A DNA stretch of 64,000 bases, taken from positions 62,001 through 126,000 of the forward strand of contig CACERG010000001.1 in assembly GCA_902561795.1 (NCBI GenBank). The letters are read 5' to 3'. Below are positions 15,872-23,500 of this stretch, piece after piece. The notes under the pieces were generated by a model that was not told where the DNA came from, made no database searches, and saw only the letters and a program-made list of their open reading frames with translations. Position 1 is the first letter of the stretch. Each line of letters opens with the position of its first letter. The translations under genes and the position numbers were made by a program. The stretch comes from an uncultured Bacteroidota bacterium. Lineage in GTDB: Bacteria; Bacteroidota; Bacteroidia; Flavobacteriales; Flavobacteriaceae.

Positions 15872-17383
15872 CTAAAAAGGCCCATGATTATTAATTCTAA
15901 TCGCATTATTTGAAGCTCCAGGTAATTCACCTCTTTTACCATGAAATTCTGTAACTAGACTGTTTGGTCCAATCAAGGTACTGTTTTTTAAGGATTTTCC
16001 TGCTTTAGGGCCAGGTCTTCTTTCATACCAATCTTTTGTAATTTCTCTTGGCTCTGAATCTCCTGTCTCAATTTTCCATTGATTCAATACTGATTTTAAT
16101 AACTCTATGTTGTTCTTGTATTGTTTTGAATTTATTAAGTTGTGTCTCTGGTATAAATCTGTCTTCATTTCGTAAAGTTCTTCTTTAAATCTTGGGCTTA
16201 TAAAAATTTCTTCCTGATTTTTTGTCAAAACACCTTTCTCATAAGCATCTAACAAACTTAAATATGAATCACTATTTATAACATCTAGAGGCCCTTTTTG
16301 AGGAAATTTATTTCTTCTATTTTCAATGTACATAAAGTCTTTACTTCTTACCATTCTTTCGTGAGCTTCAAAATCATGCCAATTATGTTCTGCAAAAACA
16401 AAATTTCTAAATGGCTCTGTTGGGTTTAACAAAAGTTTTTTGAAGCTTTTCCCTTGATAATTCTCCCCAATTTTCAATCCAGCTAATTCTAAAATTGTAG
16501 GAGCAATATCTATAGAACTAACCAAAGCCTCTGTTTCACCCATCACATTCTTATTTTTATAAACAAATACAAAAGGGGTTTTTACTCCTTGATCATTCAA
16601 GAGTGTTTTGCTATGTGGAAAGGGTCTACCATTATCAGACATAATCATAATCACAGTATTTTTATATATAGATTGTTTTTTTAAAGTTTTTATAACTTTT
16701 CCTATGTAATAATCTAATCTTGTTATTTCATCGTAATAGTTTGCTAAATCTTTTTTGGTAGCATAATCGTCTATTAAATATTCAGGGGGATTTATTTTTT
16801 GAGGATTGTGCGTTTTAGAAAATTGGTTTTCTCCCCAACTTCTGTGAGCATCTAGTGAAGCAAACCAAAAGAAAAAGGGTCTGTTTTTAGGTCTATTTTC
16901 TAAAGTTTCAACCCATTTTTTTTCTCCTCCATTTCCAATAACTTCAATTTTCTCATGGATCAAATCAAAACCATCTCTAGCATAATCTCCCATATGAAAT
17001 TTACCTGAGGACACTGTATAATAATTGTTTCTTTTTAAACCTTTAACAAAGGTTTTCATGCCCATGGGTGGTTCTGTATGGAGCTCAGGAGCACCAGTAT
17101 TGTGTGGATACCTACCTGTGATTATGGAATTTCTACTTGGGCTACAAGAACTAGTTGTCAGGTACATATTTTTAAATACTAGCCCTTCAGAAAATAGCTT
17201 ATCAATATTTGGTGTTTTAATTAGTTTATTCCCTAAATAACCTATGTCGTCCCAACTAATATCATCTGCAATAAAAATTATGAAGTTTGGTTTGGCTTCA
17301 GATTCTGTATTTACATCAGAATTAATGCAAGAACAGGCAAAAAAAATTGACAACAAACTAAATTTTATATGCTCCTTCATCAT
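15872..17383 (-). CDS. Sulfatase lipoprotein (S1 family, Cys-type)
   Basis: A 503-residue lipoprotein (lipobox FFAC, Cys17; either of two adjacent ATGs could be used). The alkaline-phosphatase-superfamily metal site begins with FIADDISWDD (40-46). The maturation signature CSPSR is at 80-84, so Cys80 would be converted to formylglycine by an anaerobic sulfatase-maturing enzyme. Further active-site segments are SGKFHMGDY, SLDAHRSW and MSDNGRPFPHSKT. It removes sulfate esters or N-sulfate from a polysaccharide; resemblance to heparan-N-sulfatase-like enzymes does not fix the substrate. No partner glycosidase or SusCD pair is adjacent. Confidence 0.88.
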   Translation of the reverse strand: MMKEHIKFSLLSIFFACSCINSDVNTESEAKPNFIIFIADDISWDDIGYLGNKLIKTPNIDKLFSEGLVFKNMYLTTSSCSPSRNSIITGRYPHNTGAPELHTEPPMGMKTFVKGLKRNNYYTVSSGKFHMGDYARDGFDLIHEKIEVIGNGGEKKWVETLENRPKNRPFFFWFASLDAHRSWGENQFSKTHNPQKINPPEYLIDDYATKKDLANYYDEITRLDYYIGKVIKTLKKQSIYKNTVIMIMSDNGRPFPHSKTLLNDQGVKTPFVFVYKNKNVMGETEALVSSIDIAPTILELAGLKIGENYQGKSFKKLLLNPTEPFRNFVFAEHNWHDFEAHERMVRSKDFMYIENRRNKFPQKGPLDVINSDSYLSLLDAYEKGVLTKNQEEIFISPRFKEELYEMKTDLYQRHNLINSKQYKNNIELLKSVLNQWKIETGDSEPREITKDWYERRPGPKAGKSLKNSTLIGPNSLVTEFHGKRGELPGASNNAIRINNHGPF

Positions 17384-17602
17384 CCTTTATTTAAAAATAA
17401 TGATTGAATTTAATCTCATATCAAATTATCCAAAATATTCATTTAGTAATGTGGCACATATCCCTAAGGTCAAAACAATAATTACAATTACCCACTTTTG
17501 TTTTTCGCCCTTATCCATCTTTAAATCTACAAAAAAGCTAGTGGTGATAAAAGTTAAATTTAATAGATTTGCCTCTGATGATTTATCTGATAAAAACAAT
17601 TA

Positions 17603-17635
17603 ATTAAAATTTGGGGATGTAGCTCAGCTGGCTAG
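17603..17635 (+). repeat. Left arm of a 33-bp inverted duplication covering the tRNA-Ala 5' half
   Basis: These 33 bases (10 upstream bases plus the first 23 of the tRNA) recur without mismatch, inverted, at 17733-17765. Confidence 0.9.
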
Positions 17636-17686
17636 AGCGTTTGACTGGCAGTCAAGAGGTCGTGGGTTCGAGTCCCATCTTCTCCA
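17613..17686 (+). tRNA. tRNA-Ala (anticodon GGC)
   Basis: The 74-nt sequence folds as a cloverleaf: acceptor GGGGATG with CTTCTCC, including the G3-U70 pair that marks alanine tRNAs; D-arm AGCTCAGCTGGCTAGAGC; anticodon stem TTTGA/TCAAG with loop CTGGCAG, anticodon GGC; T-arm with TTCGAGT loop. CCA is not encoded. It reads GCC/GCU alanine codons. It is flanked on the right by an inverted copy of its own 5' end. Confidence 0.95.
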
Positions 17687-17732
17687 CTTAAAATAAATCT
17701 AAGTTTCCTTTCAAAGGTCTTTTTTATTAAGG

Positions 17733-17765
17733 CTAGCCAGCTGAGCTACATCCCCAAATTTTAAT
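17733..17765 (-). repeat. Inverted 5'-fragment of the tRNA-Ala gene
   Basis: Exact 33-bp inverted copy of 17603-17635. It includes bases upstream of the tRNA, so it is not the usual 3'-end duplication left by integrases. It cannot encode a functional tRNA. A read-through transcript of the tRNA could pair with it. Confidence 0.9.
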
Positions 17766-17960
17766 CAAAATGATTGGCCTACAGGAATTTATTATGATTA
17801 TGACGACAAATTATTAATGGCAATATCTCAGGATTATGTAGTAATGAATTACATATACCAATTGAAAAATTATAATATTGGAATGTTATTTTAGGTCAAT
17901 ATTTATGAACAACAACTCCCCAAATTGAAAGAAAGCATTGAAAAAGAAATAAGTTCTTAG
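17763..17960 (+). pseudogene. Remnant of a cassette gene with internal stop
   Basis: One open frame (DWPTGIYYDYDDKLLMAISQ ... NYNIGMLF) meets TAG at 17892-17894 and continues in the same frame (VNIYEQQLPKLKESIEKEIS) to TAG at 17958-17960. The end lies 4 bp before the first array element, where intact genes of the array also end. It has no start codon of its own and merges on the left with the inverted tRNA fragment. I read it as the 3' end of a decayed cassette ORF; its family was not recognised. Confidence 0.5.
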
Positions 17961-17964
17961 ATTT

Positions 17965-18015
17965 AAATCATCGACATATCATCTTCATTAAGTTTAGTGA
18001 CTAATTTGTATATTG
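17965..18015 (+). repeat. Array element 1 (recombinase-tail repeat plus promoter)
   Basis: First copy. The minus strand encodes TKLNEDDMSMI-stop. The right end is the promoter core CTAATTTGTATATTG, whose TTTG is 35 nt from the ATG at 18043. Confidence 0.85.
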
Positions 18016-18042
18016 TTGAATAATAATTATAAATCATTTAAA

Positions 18043-18324
18043 ATGAAAGATATACTTGTTGTTGGAAAACTTAGAGAAGGAAAGTTTGATAAATTTATGG
18101 GCTTTATGAAATCTGAAGAGGGAATGAATGAAAGAAGAAAAATTGCAGATTTGACGAAAACTTTAGGTACAGTTTCCCCAGATAAAAGTGCAGTAATGTT
18201 CAAAATTGCTGTACACGATGAGGATGCTATGTATTCATTTTTGGATGGTTCAAATCCTGTGTCAAAACCAATTTTTGATGAGGTTATGGAGAGCTATGAG
18301 ATTTTTGAGTTAAACAAAATTTAA
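18043..18324 (+). CDS. Small ABM-like (dimeric alpha/beta-barrel) protein, cassette 1
   Basis: Start set at MKDILVVG (18043), after the leader ATAAATCATTTAAA, rather than at the upstream ATG (18013) that lies on the promoter. The 93-residue product has no signal peptide. It shows strand (DILVVGKLREGK), helix (FDKFMGFMKSEEGMNERRKIA), strands and a C-terminal SYEIFEL strand, as in ABM-like ferredoxin-fold dimers. The closest relative in the window is the 88-residue protein at 23641. Function unknown. Confidence 0.65.
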   Translation: MKDILVVGKLREGKFDKFMGFMKSEEGMNERRKIADLTKTLGTVSPDKSAVMFKIAVHDEDAMYSFLDGSNPVSKPIFDEVMESYEIFELNKI

Positions 18325-18333
18325 TCTTGCTTC

Positions 18334-18384
18334 AAATCATCGGCATATCCTCTTCATTGAGTTCAGGGACAAATTTGTATATTG
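18334..18384 (+). repeat. Array element 2
   Basis: The minus strand encodes PELNEEDMPMI-stop, the consensus tail. It differs from other copies at synonymous sites (CTC for Leu). The promoter core AAATTTGTATATTG lies 35 nt before the ATG at 18412. Confidence 0.9.
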
Positions 18385-18411
18385 ATACTCATTAACTATA
18401 AACCAATTAAA

Positions 18412-19143
18412 ATGAAAAAAATATTTCTAGTAGCAATTTCTTTATTCACGATATCAATATATGGTCAAACCAAATTATATGATAATGTTTTCATAAAAGC
18501 TGAAAATATTTATGAATATGATCAATTTGTAAAGGAACATTATGCCAAAATTCATAACGAAAGAGTCAAAAATGGAATGTTACTTCAATGGGATGTATGG
18601 AAAGTTGTTGATACCCCACAAGAGGACTTTACTCATATGGTGACTTACATTTATGACATTAAAAAATATCCAAATGAGGCCACACCTTATGAGATGGTTG
18701 GTATGACAAATCTCCAGTGGGGTACAATTCAAGAAAAGGTAAATCAAATGAGAGACCGAGTGGCACAAGTTAAATGGATTGATTTAGGGTCAGCTAGAAA
18801 AAAAGGAGTAGACTACCTTCCAGAAATTATGGTATTAAATATGATGAAAGTAGTAAATGGTAAAGCTGGTAGTTACGAAAAAGAAGAAATTAAAAGAACA
18901 AAATCTATCAGTAATAATTCAAACAAAGTTGGATGGAATTTCCATAGAAGAATTGGCGAATATGGGAGTGACGTTTATTTTACACACGCCACAATTGACT
19001 GGTATGATAGCTATAAAAATTATTTAAGCGGATGGTTTGGTGATTCATCTGATAGTAACGGACAAGGATTTAATTGGGATAGTTTAAGAGAACTTAAAAA
19101 AATGGTAGTTATGGAAAAACTAATTAGTTCAACTGATAAATAA
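18412..19143 (+). CDS. Exported paired ABM-like protein, cassette 2
   Basis: MKKIFLV at 18412 is used as start, fitting the shared leader; an upstream in-frame ATG (18382) overlaps the promoter. The 243-residue protein has a signal peptide (1-18, cleaved near GQT). It resembles the protein at 30320: both have QWDVWKVVDTPQEDFTHMV / GWHLWEVVANPQAPFTHMI in the first half, a VNMMKV / VNWMKV strand opening the second half, and GWNFHRRIGEYGSDVYF / GWSLAKRIDKVGVDVYW. It ends in a terminator that abuts the next element. Confidence 0.72.
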   Translation: MKKIFLVAISLFTISIYGQTKLYDNVFIKAENIYEYDQFVKEHYAKIHNERVKNGMLLQWDVWKVVDTPQEDFTHMVTYIYDIKKYPNEATPYEMVGMTNLQWGTIQEKVNQMRDRVAQVKWIDLGSARKKGVDYLPEIMVLNMMKVVNGKAGSYEKEEIKRTKSISNNSNKVGWNFHRRIGEYGSDVYFTHATIDWYDSYKNYLSGWFGDSSDSNGQGFNWDSLRELKKMVVMEKLISSTDK

Positions 19144-19151
19144 TTCTAATG

Positions 19152-19175
19152 CCCTCCCTAGTGGAGGGTTTTTTA
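19152..19175 (+). terminator. Cassette 2 terminator
   Basis: CCCTCC/GGAGGG stem, five-base loop and a seven-T run; ends about 2 bp before element 3. Confidence 0.9.
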
Positions 19176-19176
19176 T

Positions 19177-19220
19177 ACCATCGGCATATCCTCTTCATTA
19201 AGTTCAGAAGTAAAAATACG
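19177..19220 (+). repeat. Array element 3
   Basis: The recombinase-tail half is intact (SELNEEDMPMV on the minus strand, last residue changed). The usual TTTGTATATT half is replaced by a different sequence. Confidence 0.8.
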
Positions 19221-19264
19221 GAGTAGTGATATTTTAGATATCTTAACTAACTAATACCAACAAA

Positions 19265-19735
19265 ATGAAAAAGCTACTTCTTATTTTATTATTTGTTCCT
19301 ATAGTTGCTTTTGGGCAAACCAAGAAATTAAAAGAAACTCTAATTAAAAAAAGCATAAAATGGACTGAGGTTGCATCAACAGGCAGAAACTATGAAGAGG
19401 CAAAAAAATTTCTAATACCAAATATGGATTCCTCAACCTTTTCATCAAATGGAACTCAACTAAGGATATATGATGAGGAGTATTTTAATTCGCCAATAAA
19501 GTATAAATGGGTAAGTTTTGAAACAAATAACCACACAGTTCAAGTTTCCCCAAATGGTTATACCGCAGTTGTAACATTTAATGTTGATGGAAGTTACATT
19601 TTTGAAGGAAATAAAACACCTTATGCTGTAAGAGCCTCTTTTATTTGGACAAAAGTAGACGGTCTATGGAAAAAAATTCATTCACACTGGTCACCAAGAA
19701 AAGGTGCTGTTGGGATACCAACAAAGGACAGATAA
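19265..19735 (+). CDS. Exported NTF2-like protein, cassette 3
   Basis: A 156-residue protein with a signal peptide (about 1-18, FGQ). A helix (LIKKSIKWTEVASTGRNYEEAKKFLIPN) is followed by four long strands including HTVQVSPNGYTAVVTFNVDGSYIF, RASFIWTKVDGLWKKIHSHWSPR, the typical NTF2-like sheet ending in W-K-I-x-x-x-H. Such an ending is often ligand-facing, but the substrate is unknown. The promoter differs from other cassettes, since its element lacks TTTGTATATT. Confidence 0.7.
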   Translation: MKKLLLILLFVPIVAFGQTKKLKETLIKKSIKWTEVASTGRNYEEAKKFLIPNMDSSTFSSNGTQLRIYDEEYFNSPIKYKWVSFETNNHTVQVSPNGYTAVVTFNVDGSYIFEGNKTPYAVRASFIWTKVDGLWKKIHSHWSPRKGAVGIPTKDR

Positions 19736-19738
19736 ATA

Positions 19739-19764
19739 TTTTAGAGTTCCCTAAATTTGAATAC
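19739..19764 (+). repeat. Truncated array element
   Basis: TTAGAGTTCCCTAAATTTGAATA aligns with the right half (AAGTTCAGGGACTAATTTG) of the array element, while the recombinase-tail half is missing. It would mark the junction between the two genes of the E3-E4 interval. Confidence 0.4.
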
Positions 19765-19783
19765 TAATCATAAATCAATTAAA

Positions 19784-20236
19784 ATGAAAAAAATATTATT
19801 TATCCTGACTACAGTATTTTTCTCTGGATTTGTTTTTTCACAAGAAAACAAAGTTCTAGAAAGTCAAATTGTAAAACAATGGATGGATTACTCAAAAGGT
19901 TTTGAGTATAAGGATTACGAAAGAATTGCTAGTCATTTTACTTATCCTGCAATTTTTAACAATTCGACTCCAATAATAGTGAAGAACAAAAAAATGATGA
20001 TCGAAGCTTACAGATCTGTTAGGGAAAATGTTCAGAAAGATTATAAATATTCACTAATTGATAAGTGGAAATTAATAAATATTACAAACGAATTTCTAAT
20101 ATTAGATGCTCATTATTCTAGATACAATGCCGATTATAAGCAAATCTTATCTGGTAGGGGATTATACTTTTATAGGAAAGTAAATGGTAACTGGTTTATT
20201 AAAGAGGTCACTACTCTTTCACAAAATAAACTTTAA
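19784..20236 (+). CDS. Exported NTF2-like protein
   Basis: Start at MKKILFIL (19784) behind ATAAATCAATTAAA. The 150-residue protein has a signal peptide (about 1-19). The SnoaL-like order is helix QIVKQWMDYSKGFEYKDYERIASHFTYPAIFN, then helix KKMMIEAYRSVREN, and strands ending GLYFYRKVNGNWFIKEVTTLS. H/Y-F-T-Y-P-A in the first helix-strand corner is common in the family. It is the only array gene not preceded by a full element. Confidence 0.7.
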   Translation: MKKILFILTTVFFSGFVFSQENKVLESQIVKQWMDYSKGFEYKDYERIASHFTYPAIFNNSTPIIVKNKKMMIEAYRSVRENVQKDYKYSLIDKWKLINITNEFLILDAHYSRYNADYKQILSGRGLYFYRKVNGNWFIKEVTTLSQNKL

Positions 20237-20251
20237 ACACAATTTAAATCC

Positions 20252-20302
20252 AGATCGTTGGCATATCTTCTTCATTAACTTGAGGGACTAATTTGTATAT
20301 TT
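20252..20302 (+). repeat. Array element 4
   Basis: The most diverged complete copy: the minus strand encodes PQVNEEDMPTI-stop, with GAA for GAG and CCA for CCG. The promoter core CTAATTTGTATATT is intact. Confidence 0.88.
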
Positions 20303-20322
20303 AATTAACCATAAATCAAAAA

Positions 20323-21129
20323 ATGCGTTTTTTAAGATTTGAAAAAATAATCAATTTAGTTCGAGGTAAGTATCTACGCTATGCAGTTGGCGAAACAATT
20401 TTGGTTGTTATTGGGATTCTTTTAGCACTTCAAGTAAATAATTTAAACGAAAAAAGAAAATTAAGGGTTCAAGAAAAGAATGTTTTATTGTCTTTACATA
20501 ACGAAATATCTAGCAACCTAATAAGTCTTGAGACTTCACTAAATGAAAAAAAAACCATTCTTCAGGTAAATAAAAAGCTTTTAGAAAACACCTCACCTGA
20601 AGGAAAATGGAAATCAAAAGAAAAACTAGATAGCTTGATGTATTATTTTACAGTTTCTGGCTGGATTTATGTTCCAGACAACGGAGTATTAAATGAAATT
20701 GTAAACTCTGGTAAACTATCAGATTTAGAAAATAATTCAATTAAAAATTTAGTCGCATCTATTCCACAACAAGTGTCTCAAATCCTTGAAGAAGACAGAA
20801 TATATAGAGATGATTTACATCAGTATTTTCTACCATATTTAGGTAAAAAATTTGCATTAAAAAATATTGCTAAATACAGAGAATTATATAAATACAGTAA
20901 GTCAGCATTAGGGAAATCAAATTTTAATATTAACTATTCAATAATTTTAGGAGATTTAGAATTTGAGAATATTTTAACTATACAAGCAATATGGATAAAG
21001 TTTTCAATTGAAATGTGTGAAAACCTTAAATTAAAATACTTAAAACTTCAAAAATTAATTGAAGAAAAATATCCAAATGTCGATTATTCTAAATTAAAAG
21101 AAGATTTAGAAAATGGATTTTGGGGATGA
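20323..21129 (+). CDS. DUF6090-like membrane protein, cassette 4
   Basis: A 268-residue protein with one membrane helix at about 26-42 (YAVGETILVVIGILLALQVNN) preceded by a basic N-terminus and followed by long helices (EKNVLLSLHNEISSNLISLETSLNEKKTIL). The GILLALQVNNLNEKRK phrase is the recognisable DUF6090 signature. It is a longer relative of the protein at 13250. The bulk is predicted periplasmic or cytoplasmic coiled coil; role unknown. The stop is only about 6 bp from the next element. Confidence 0.7.
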   Translation: MRFLRFEKIINLVRGKYLRYAVGETILVVIGILLALQVNNLNEKRKLRVQEKNVLLSLHNEISSNLISLETSLNEKKTILQVNKKLLENTSPEGKWKSKEKLDSLMYYFTVSGWIYVPDNGVLNEIVNSGKLSDLENNSIKNLVASIPQQVSQILEEDRIYRDDLHQYFLPYLGKKFALKNIAKYRELYKYSKSALGKSNFNINYSIILGDLEFENILTIQAIWIKFSIEMCENLKLKYLKLQKLIEEKYPNVDYSKLKEDLENGFWG

Positions 21130-21132
21130 TTA

Positions 21133-21182
21133 TATCATCGGCATATCCTCTTCATTAAGTTTAATGACTAATTTGTATATTG
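21133..21182 (+). repeat. Array element 5
   Basis: The minus strand encodes IKLNEEDMPMI-stop. The promoter core CTAATTTGTATATTG is 35 nt before the ATG at 21210. Confidence 0.9.
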
Positions 21183-21209
21183 GTTATTATTAACCATAAA
21201 TCAATTTAA

Positions 21210-21941
21210 ATGAAAAAACTATTCTTATTAATTATTTTACTACTATTTTCTAATCTTGCTGGAGCTCAAATTATACAAGCTAGAGTTTTAGATATTGAGC
21301 CTATGAATTTAGATAAAATGAAATCAGCAGTTGCTGAAAAAACCAAATTATATAACTCAAAAGAAGGCTCTACAAGATTTTCAACATTTGAAATTTTATC
21401 TGGCCCAAATACAAACAATTTATGGAGAGTCCAACACGGAGAAGAAATAGGCGATTTTGACTCATCTGTGAGCAAACAAGAATTAGATTATTGGTGGAAA
21501 ACAACTGGAAAGTTACACACACCTCTTGCAAACCGCTTTTGGTATTTAAATAAAGATGCAACATATATTCCTGATGGTTATAAAAGACTAAATCACAGAA
21601 GGGTAATTATTTATAAGTTAATCCCAGGGAAAGAAAAAGACTTTTGGAGATATAGAACTAGACTATCAGATGCAATGAAAAAAGCAGGATGGAAAAACAG
21701 AGTAGGTGTTATGTCTTGTATGTCAGGATGTAATGGTAATTGGGTGATGGTTAGATATCATCATAAAGACTTAGCTTCAATGCAAGATGAAAACTCTAAT
21801 ATGTTTTCAAAAGTTGTAGATAAATACAACGAGCTTTATGGAAAAGATTCATATGAGGATGATTACTTAAATATCCAATTATCAGTATCTGAAAATATTT
21901 CACACTTTCAAAAACTATTACCAGAGCTAAGCTCAAGATAA
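21210..21941 (+). CDS. Exported paired ABM-like protein, cassette 5
   Basis: A 243-residue protein, same length as and closest to the one at 6737. Signal peptide about 1-19 (AGAQ). The second half opens with LNHRRVIIYKLIPGKEKDFWRYRTRLSDAMKKAGW, paralleling NDHRRIAFLSYKEDKKDDFWTFQMRAKKAYEKIG in the relative. A local CMSGCNGNW segment has two cysteines absent from the relative. The related gene sits in the non-array part on the other strand, so the family crosses the array boundary. Confidence 0.72.
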   Translation: MKKLFLLIILLLFSNLAGAQIIQARVLDIEPMNLDKMKSAVAEKTKLYNSKEGSTRFSTFEILSGPNTNNLWRVQHGEEIGDFDSSVSKQELDYWWKTTGKLHTPLANRFWYLNKDATYIPDGYKRLNHRRVIIYKLIPGKEKDFWRYRTRLSDAMKKAGWKNRVGVMSCMSGCNGNWVMVRYHHKDLASMQDENSNMFSKVVDKYNELYGKDSYEDDYLNIQLSVSENISHFQKLLPELSSR

Positions 21942-21951
21942 GAAATATTAA

Positions 21952-21976
21952 AACCCTCCCAAGCGGAGGGTTTTTT
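21952..21976 (+). terminator. Cassette 5 terminator
   Basis: AACCCTCC/GGAGGGTT stem followed by a T-run; element 6 starts right after it. Confidence 0.9.
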
Positions 21977-21977
21977 A

Positions 21978-22027
21978 TATCATCGGCATATCCTCTTCGT
22001 TAAGTTCTGGGAGTAATTCGTAAATTG
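21978..22027 (+). repeat. Array element 6
   Basis: The minus strand encodes LPELNEEDMPMI-stop, with AAC for Asn. The promoter half is changed to TAATTCGTAAATTG. Confidence 0.88.
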
Positions 22028-22054
22028 TTTCTTATTAACCATAAATAAATCAAT

Positions 22055-22582
22055 GTGAAAAATATTCTATTAATATTATTAACTACATCAATAATAGCTT
22101 CCTGTCAAAATCAAGCTCAAAAGAGTGAAAAGGAATTAAAAGCAGAAATATCTGAAAATATTGTTCTTAAAAATTTTGAGTATATCTCATCAGGAGATAT
22201 GGATTCTTTTCAAAAAACTATAAGTAGTGATTTTAAATTTATTTTATCAGGAACACTAAAATGGAATGATGGTAAACCACTTTCAAGAATATATGAAGGA
22301 TATGACTCGTTTATAAATGATTTCCTTACACCTGCTTTAGCAACAATACCAAATGGTCTAAAATTCAATTTTGATAAAATTATTGCTAACGATTCAGGGG
22401 CTGCAGTTATTTGGCACGGTGAAAGTGAGGCATTATATGATACTTACAATAATAAATATGTTTACATATATGAAGTAAATGATGAAGGGTTGGTATCTTC
22501 TATAACAGAGTACACTGATTTACTCTTGTCAGCATCATCTTTACTTGGACAAAAAATTAATACAAACTTTAAAGAGGAATAA
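22055..22582 (+). CDS. NTF2-like lipoprotein, cassette 6 (GTG start)
   Basis: The reading frame starts with GTG at 22055 (an ATG one base earlier is out of frame and meets a stop at once). The 175-residue lipoprotein has lipobox IASC (Cys17). Helix ISENIVLKNFEYISSGDMDSFQKTISSDFKFILSG then a SRIYEGYDSFINDFL segment and strands AAVIWHGESEALYDTYNNKYVYIYEVNDEG match SnoaL-like proteins. The E-x-x-x-x-x-D/N-x-K-Y pattern recurs in members of this group. Ligand unknown. Confidence 0.7.
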   Translation: MKNILLILLTTSIIASCQNQAQKSEKELKAEISENIVLKNFEYISSGDMDSFQKTISSDFKFILSGTLKWNDGKPLSRIYEGYDSFINDFLTPALATIPNGLKFNFDKIIANDSGAAVIWHGESEALYDTYNNKYVYIYEVNDEGLVSSITEYTDLLLSASSLLGQKINTNFKEE

Positions 22583-22584
22583 TC

Positions 22585-22634
22585 AAATCATCGGCATATC
22601 CTCTTCATTTAGTTCAGTGACTAATTTGTATATT
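22585..22634 (+). repeat. Array element 7
   Basis: The minus strand encodes TELNEEDMPMI-stop, with CTA for Leu. The promoter core CTAATTTGTATATT is 35 nt before the ATG at 22663. Confidence 0.9.
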
Positions 22635-22662
22635 TAAAATTATTAATCATAAATCAATTAAA

Positions 22663-23448
22663 ATGAAAAAAATAGTATTTGTACTTTATACTCTGTTTAT
22701 ATGCAGTTTTTCTTATGCCCAGGAAAACCAAATATTTTTAATGCGTTTTCACGAAATGGAAATCACAGGTGACCAAAATGAGTTTATTTCAGCGAATAAG
22801 AATTACTTTAAACCATTGGCTAAACAAGCCATTGAAGATAAAAAATGGGCCGGTTGGGATATGCTTCAATCAGTAACTGAATCAAATAAGTATATTTTCA
22901 TCCATTATTTTAGCAGCCCAAAACAATATGAAGAATTTAAAGGTGCATTTGACTCTGATGTTGTAGAAAAGTTAGGATTGAAATCTCCTAATTGGGATGC
23001 ATTTAAATGGAAGACTACGGCACCAATGGAGATTTATCAAATTGTTTCAGTTGCAAATGGTGATTCGAAATCAAACTATTGGGTTAAAAATGATTTTAAA
23101 TTTAACAATCGCCAAAAATTTATCGATAATAATAAATTATGGGGTGAACTAGTGGTAAAAAAGATGCAAAAAAGCGTTAAAGGTATGAATTGGGGTTTTG
23201 GTATTAACTTAACATCAGACAATTTTGAGAATGGAGAGGCAGTTTCATTTAATGGAATTTCTTTTGATGGGGCGTATTCTCTTCAAGAACTTTTGACTAA
23301 TAGAGCTCACAAGGAAAATCCTGAATCAAATGATTCCTTCAATAAAATATATCAAAAGTTCATAAATGAAATTCAGAAGAAAGAGTTAGGAAATTTCAGT
23401 ACTGCTAAAAAAACAACTATTTGGAAAGTTATTGATACCACTTGGTAG
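22663..23448 (+). CDS. Exported paired ABM-like protein, cassette 7
   Basis: A 261-residue protein with a signal peptide (1-19, cleaved near YAQ). The first domain has IFLMRFHEMEITGDQNEFISANKNYFKPLAKQ, WAGWDMLQSV and KYIFIHYF; the second has EIYQIVSVANGDSKSNYWVKNDF, then MNWGFGINL and AVSFNGISFD. The repeated strand-helix-strand layout matches the local family, but the sequence is more distant from the others. It has its own promoter and terminator inside the cassette. Confidence 0.68.
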   Translation: MKKIVFVLYTLFICSFSYAQENQIFLMRFHEMEITGDQNEFISANKNYFKPLAKQAIEDKKWAGWDMLQSVTESNKYIFIHYFSSPKQYEEFKGAFDSDVVEKLGLKSPNWDAFKWKTTAPMEIYQIVSVANGDSKSNYWVKNDFKFNNRQKFIDNNKLWGELVVKKMQKSVKGMNWGFGINLTSDNFENGEAVSFNGISFDGAYSLQELLTNRAHKENPESNDSFNKIYQKFINEIQKKELGNFSTAKKTTIWKVIDTTW

Positions 23449-23475
23449 TTTATATTAAAAATTATTTAAAAATCG

Positions 23476-23500
23476 ACCCTCCTTAGTGGAGGGTTTTTTT
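23476..23500 (+). terminator. Cassette 7 terminator
   Basis: ACCCTCC/GGAGGGT stem and a seven-T run; element 8 begins at the next base. Confidence 0.9.

Noticed and set aside
17244-17603. 119-residue plus-strand ORF upstream of the tRNA
   Set aside because: It starts within the sulfatase gene on the other strand and its composition looks non-coding; the 230-bp spacer shows no other feature.
17733-17765. Second tRNA gene on the minus strand
   Set aside because: Only the first 23 bases of the tRNA are present; anticodon and T arms are missing.
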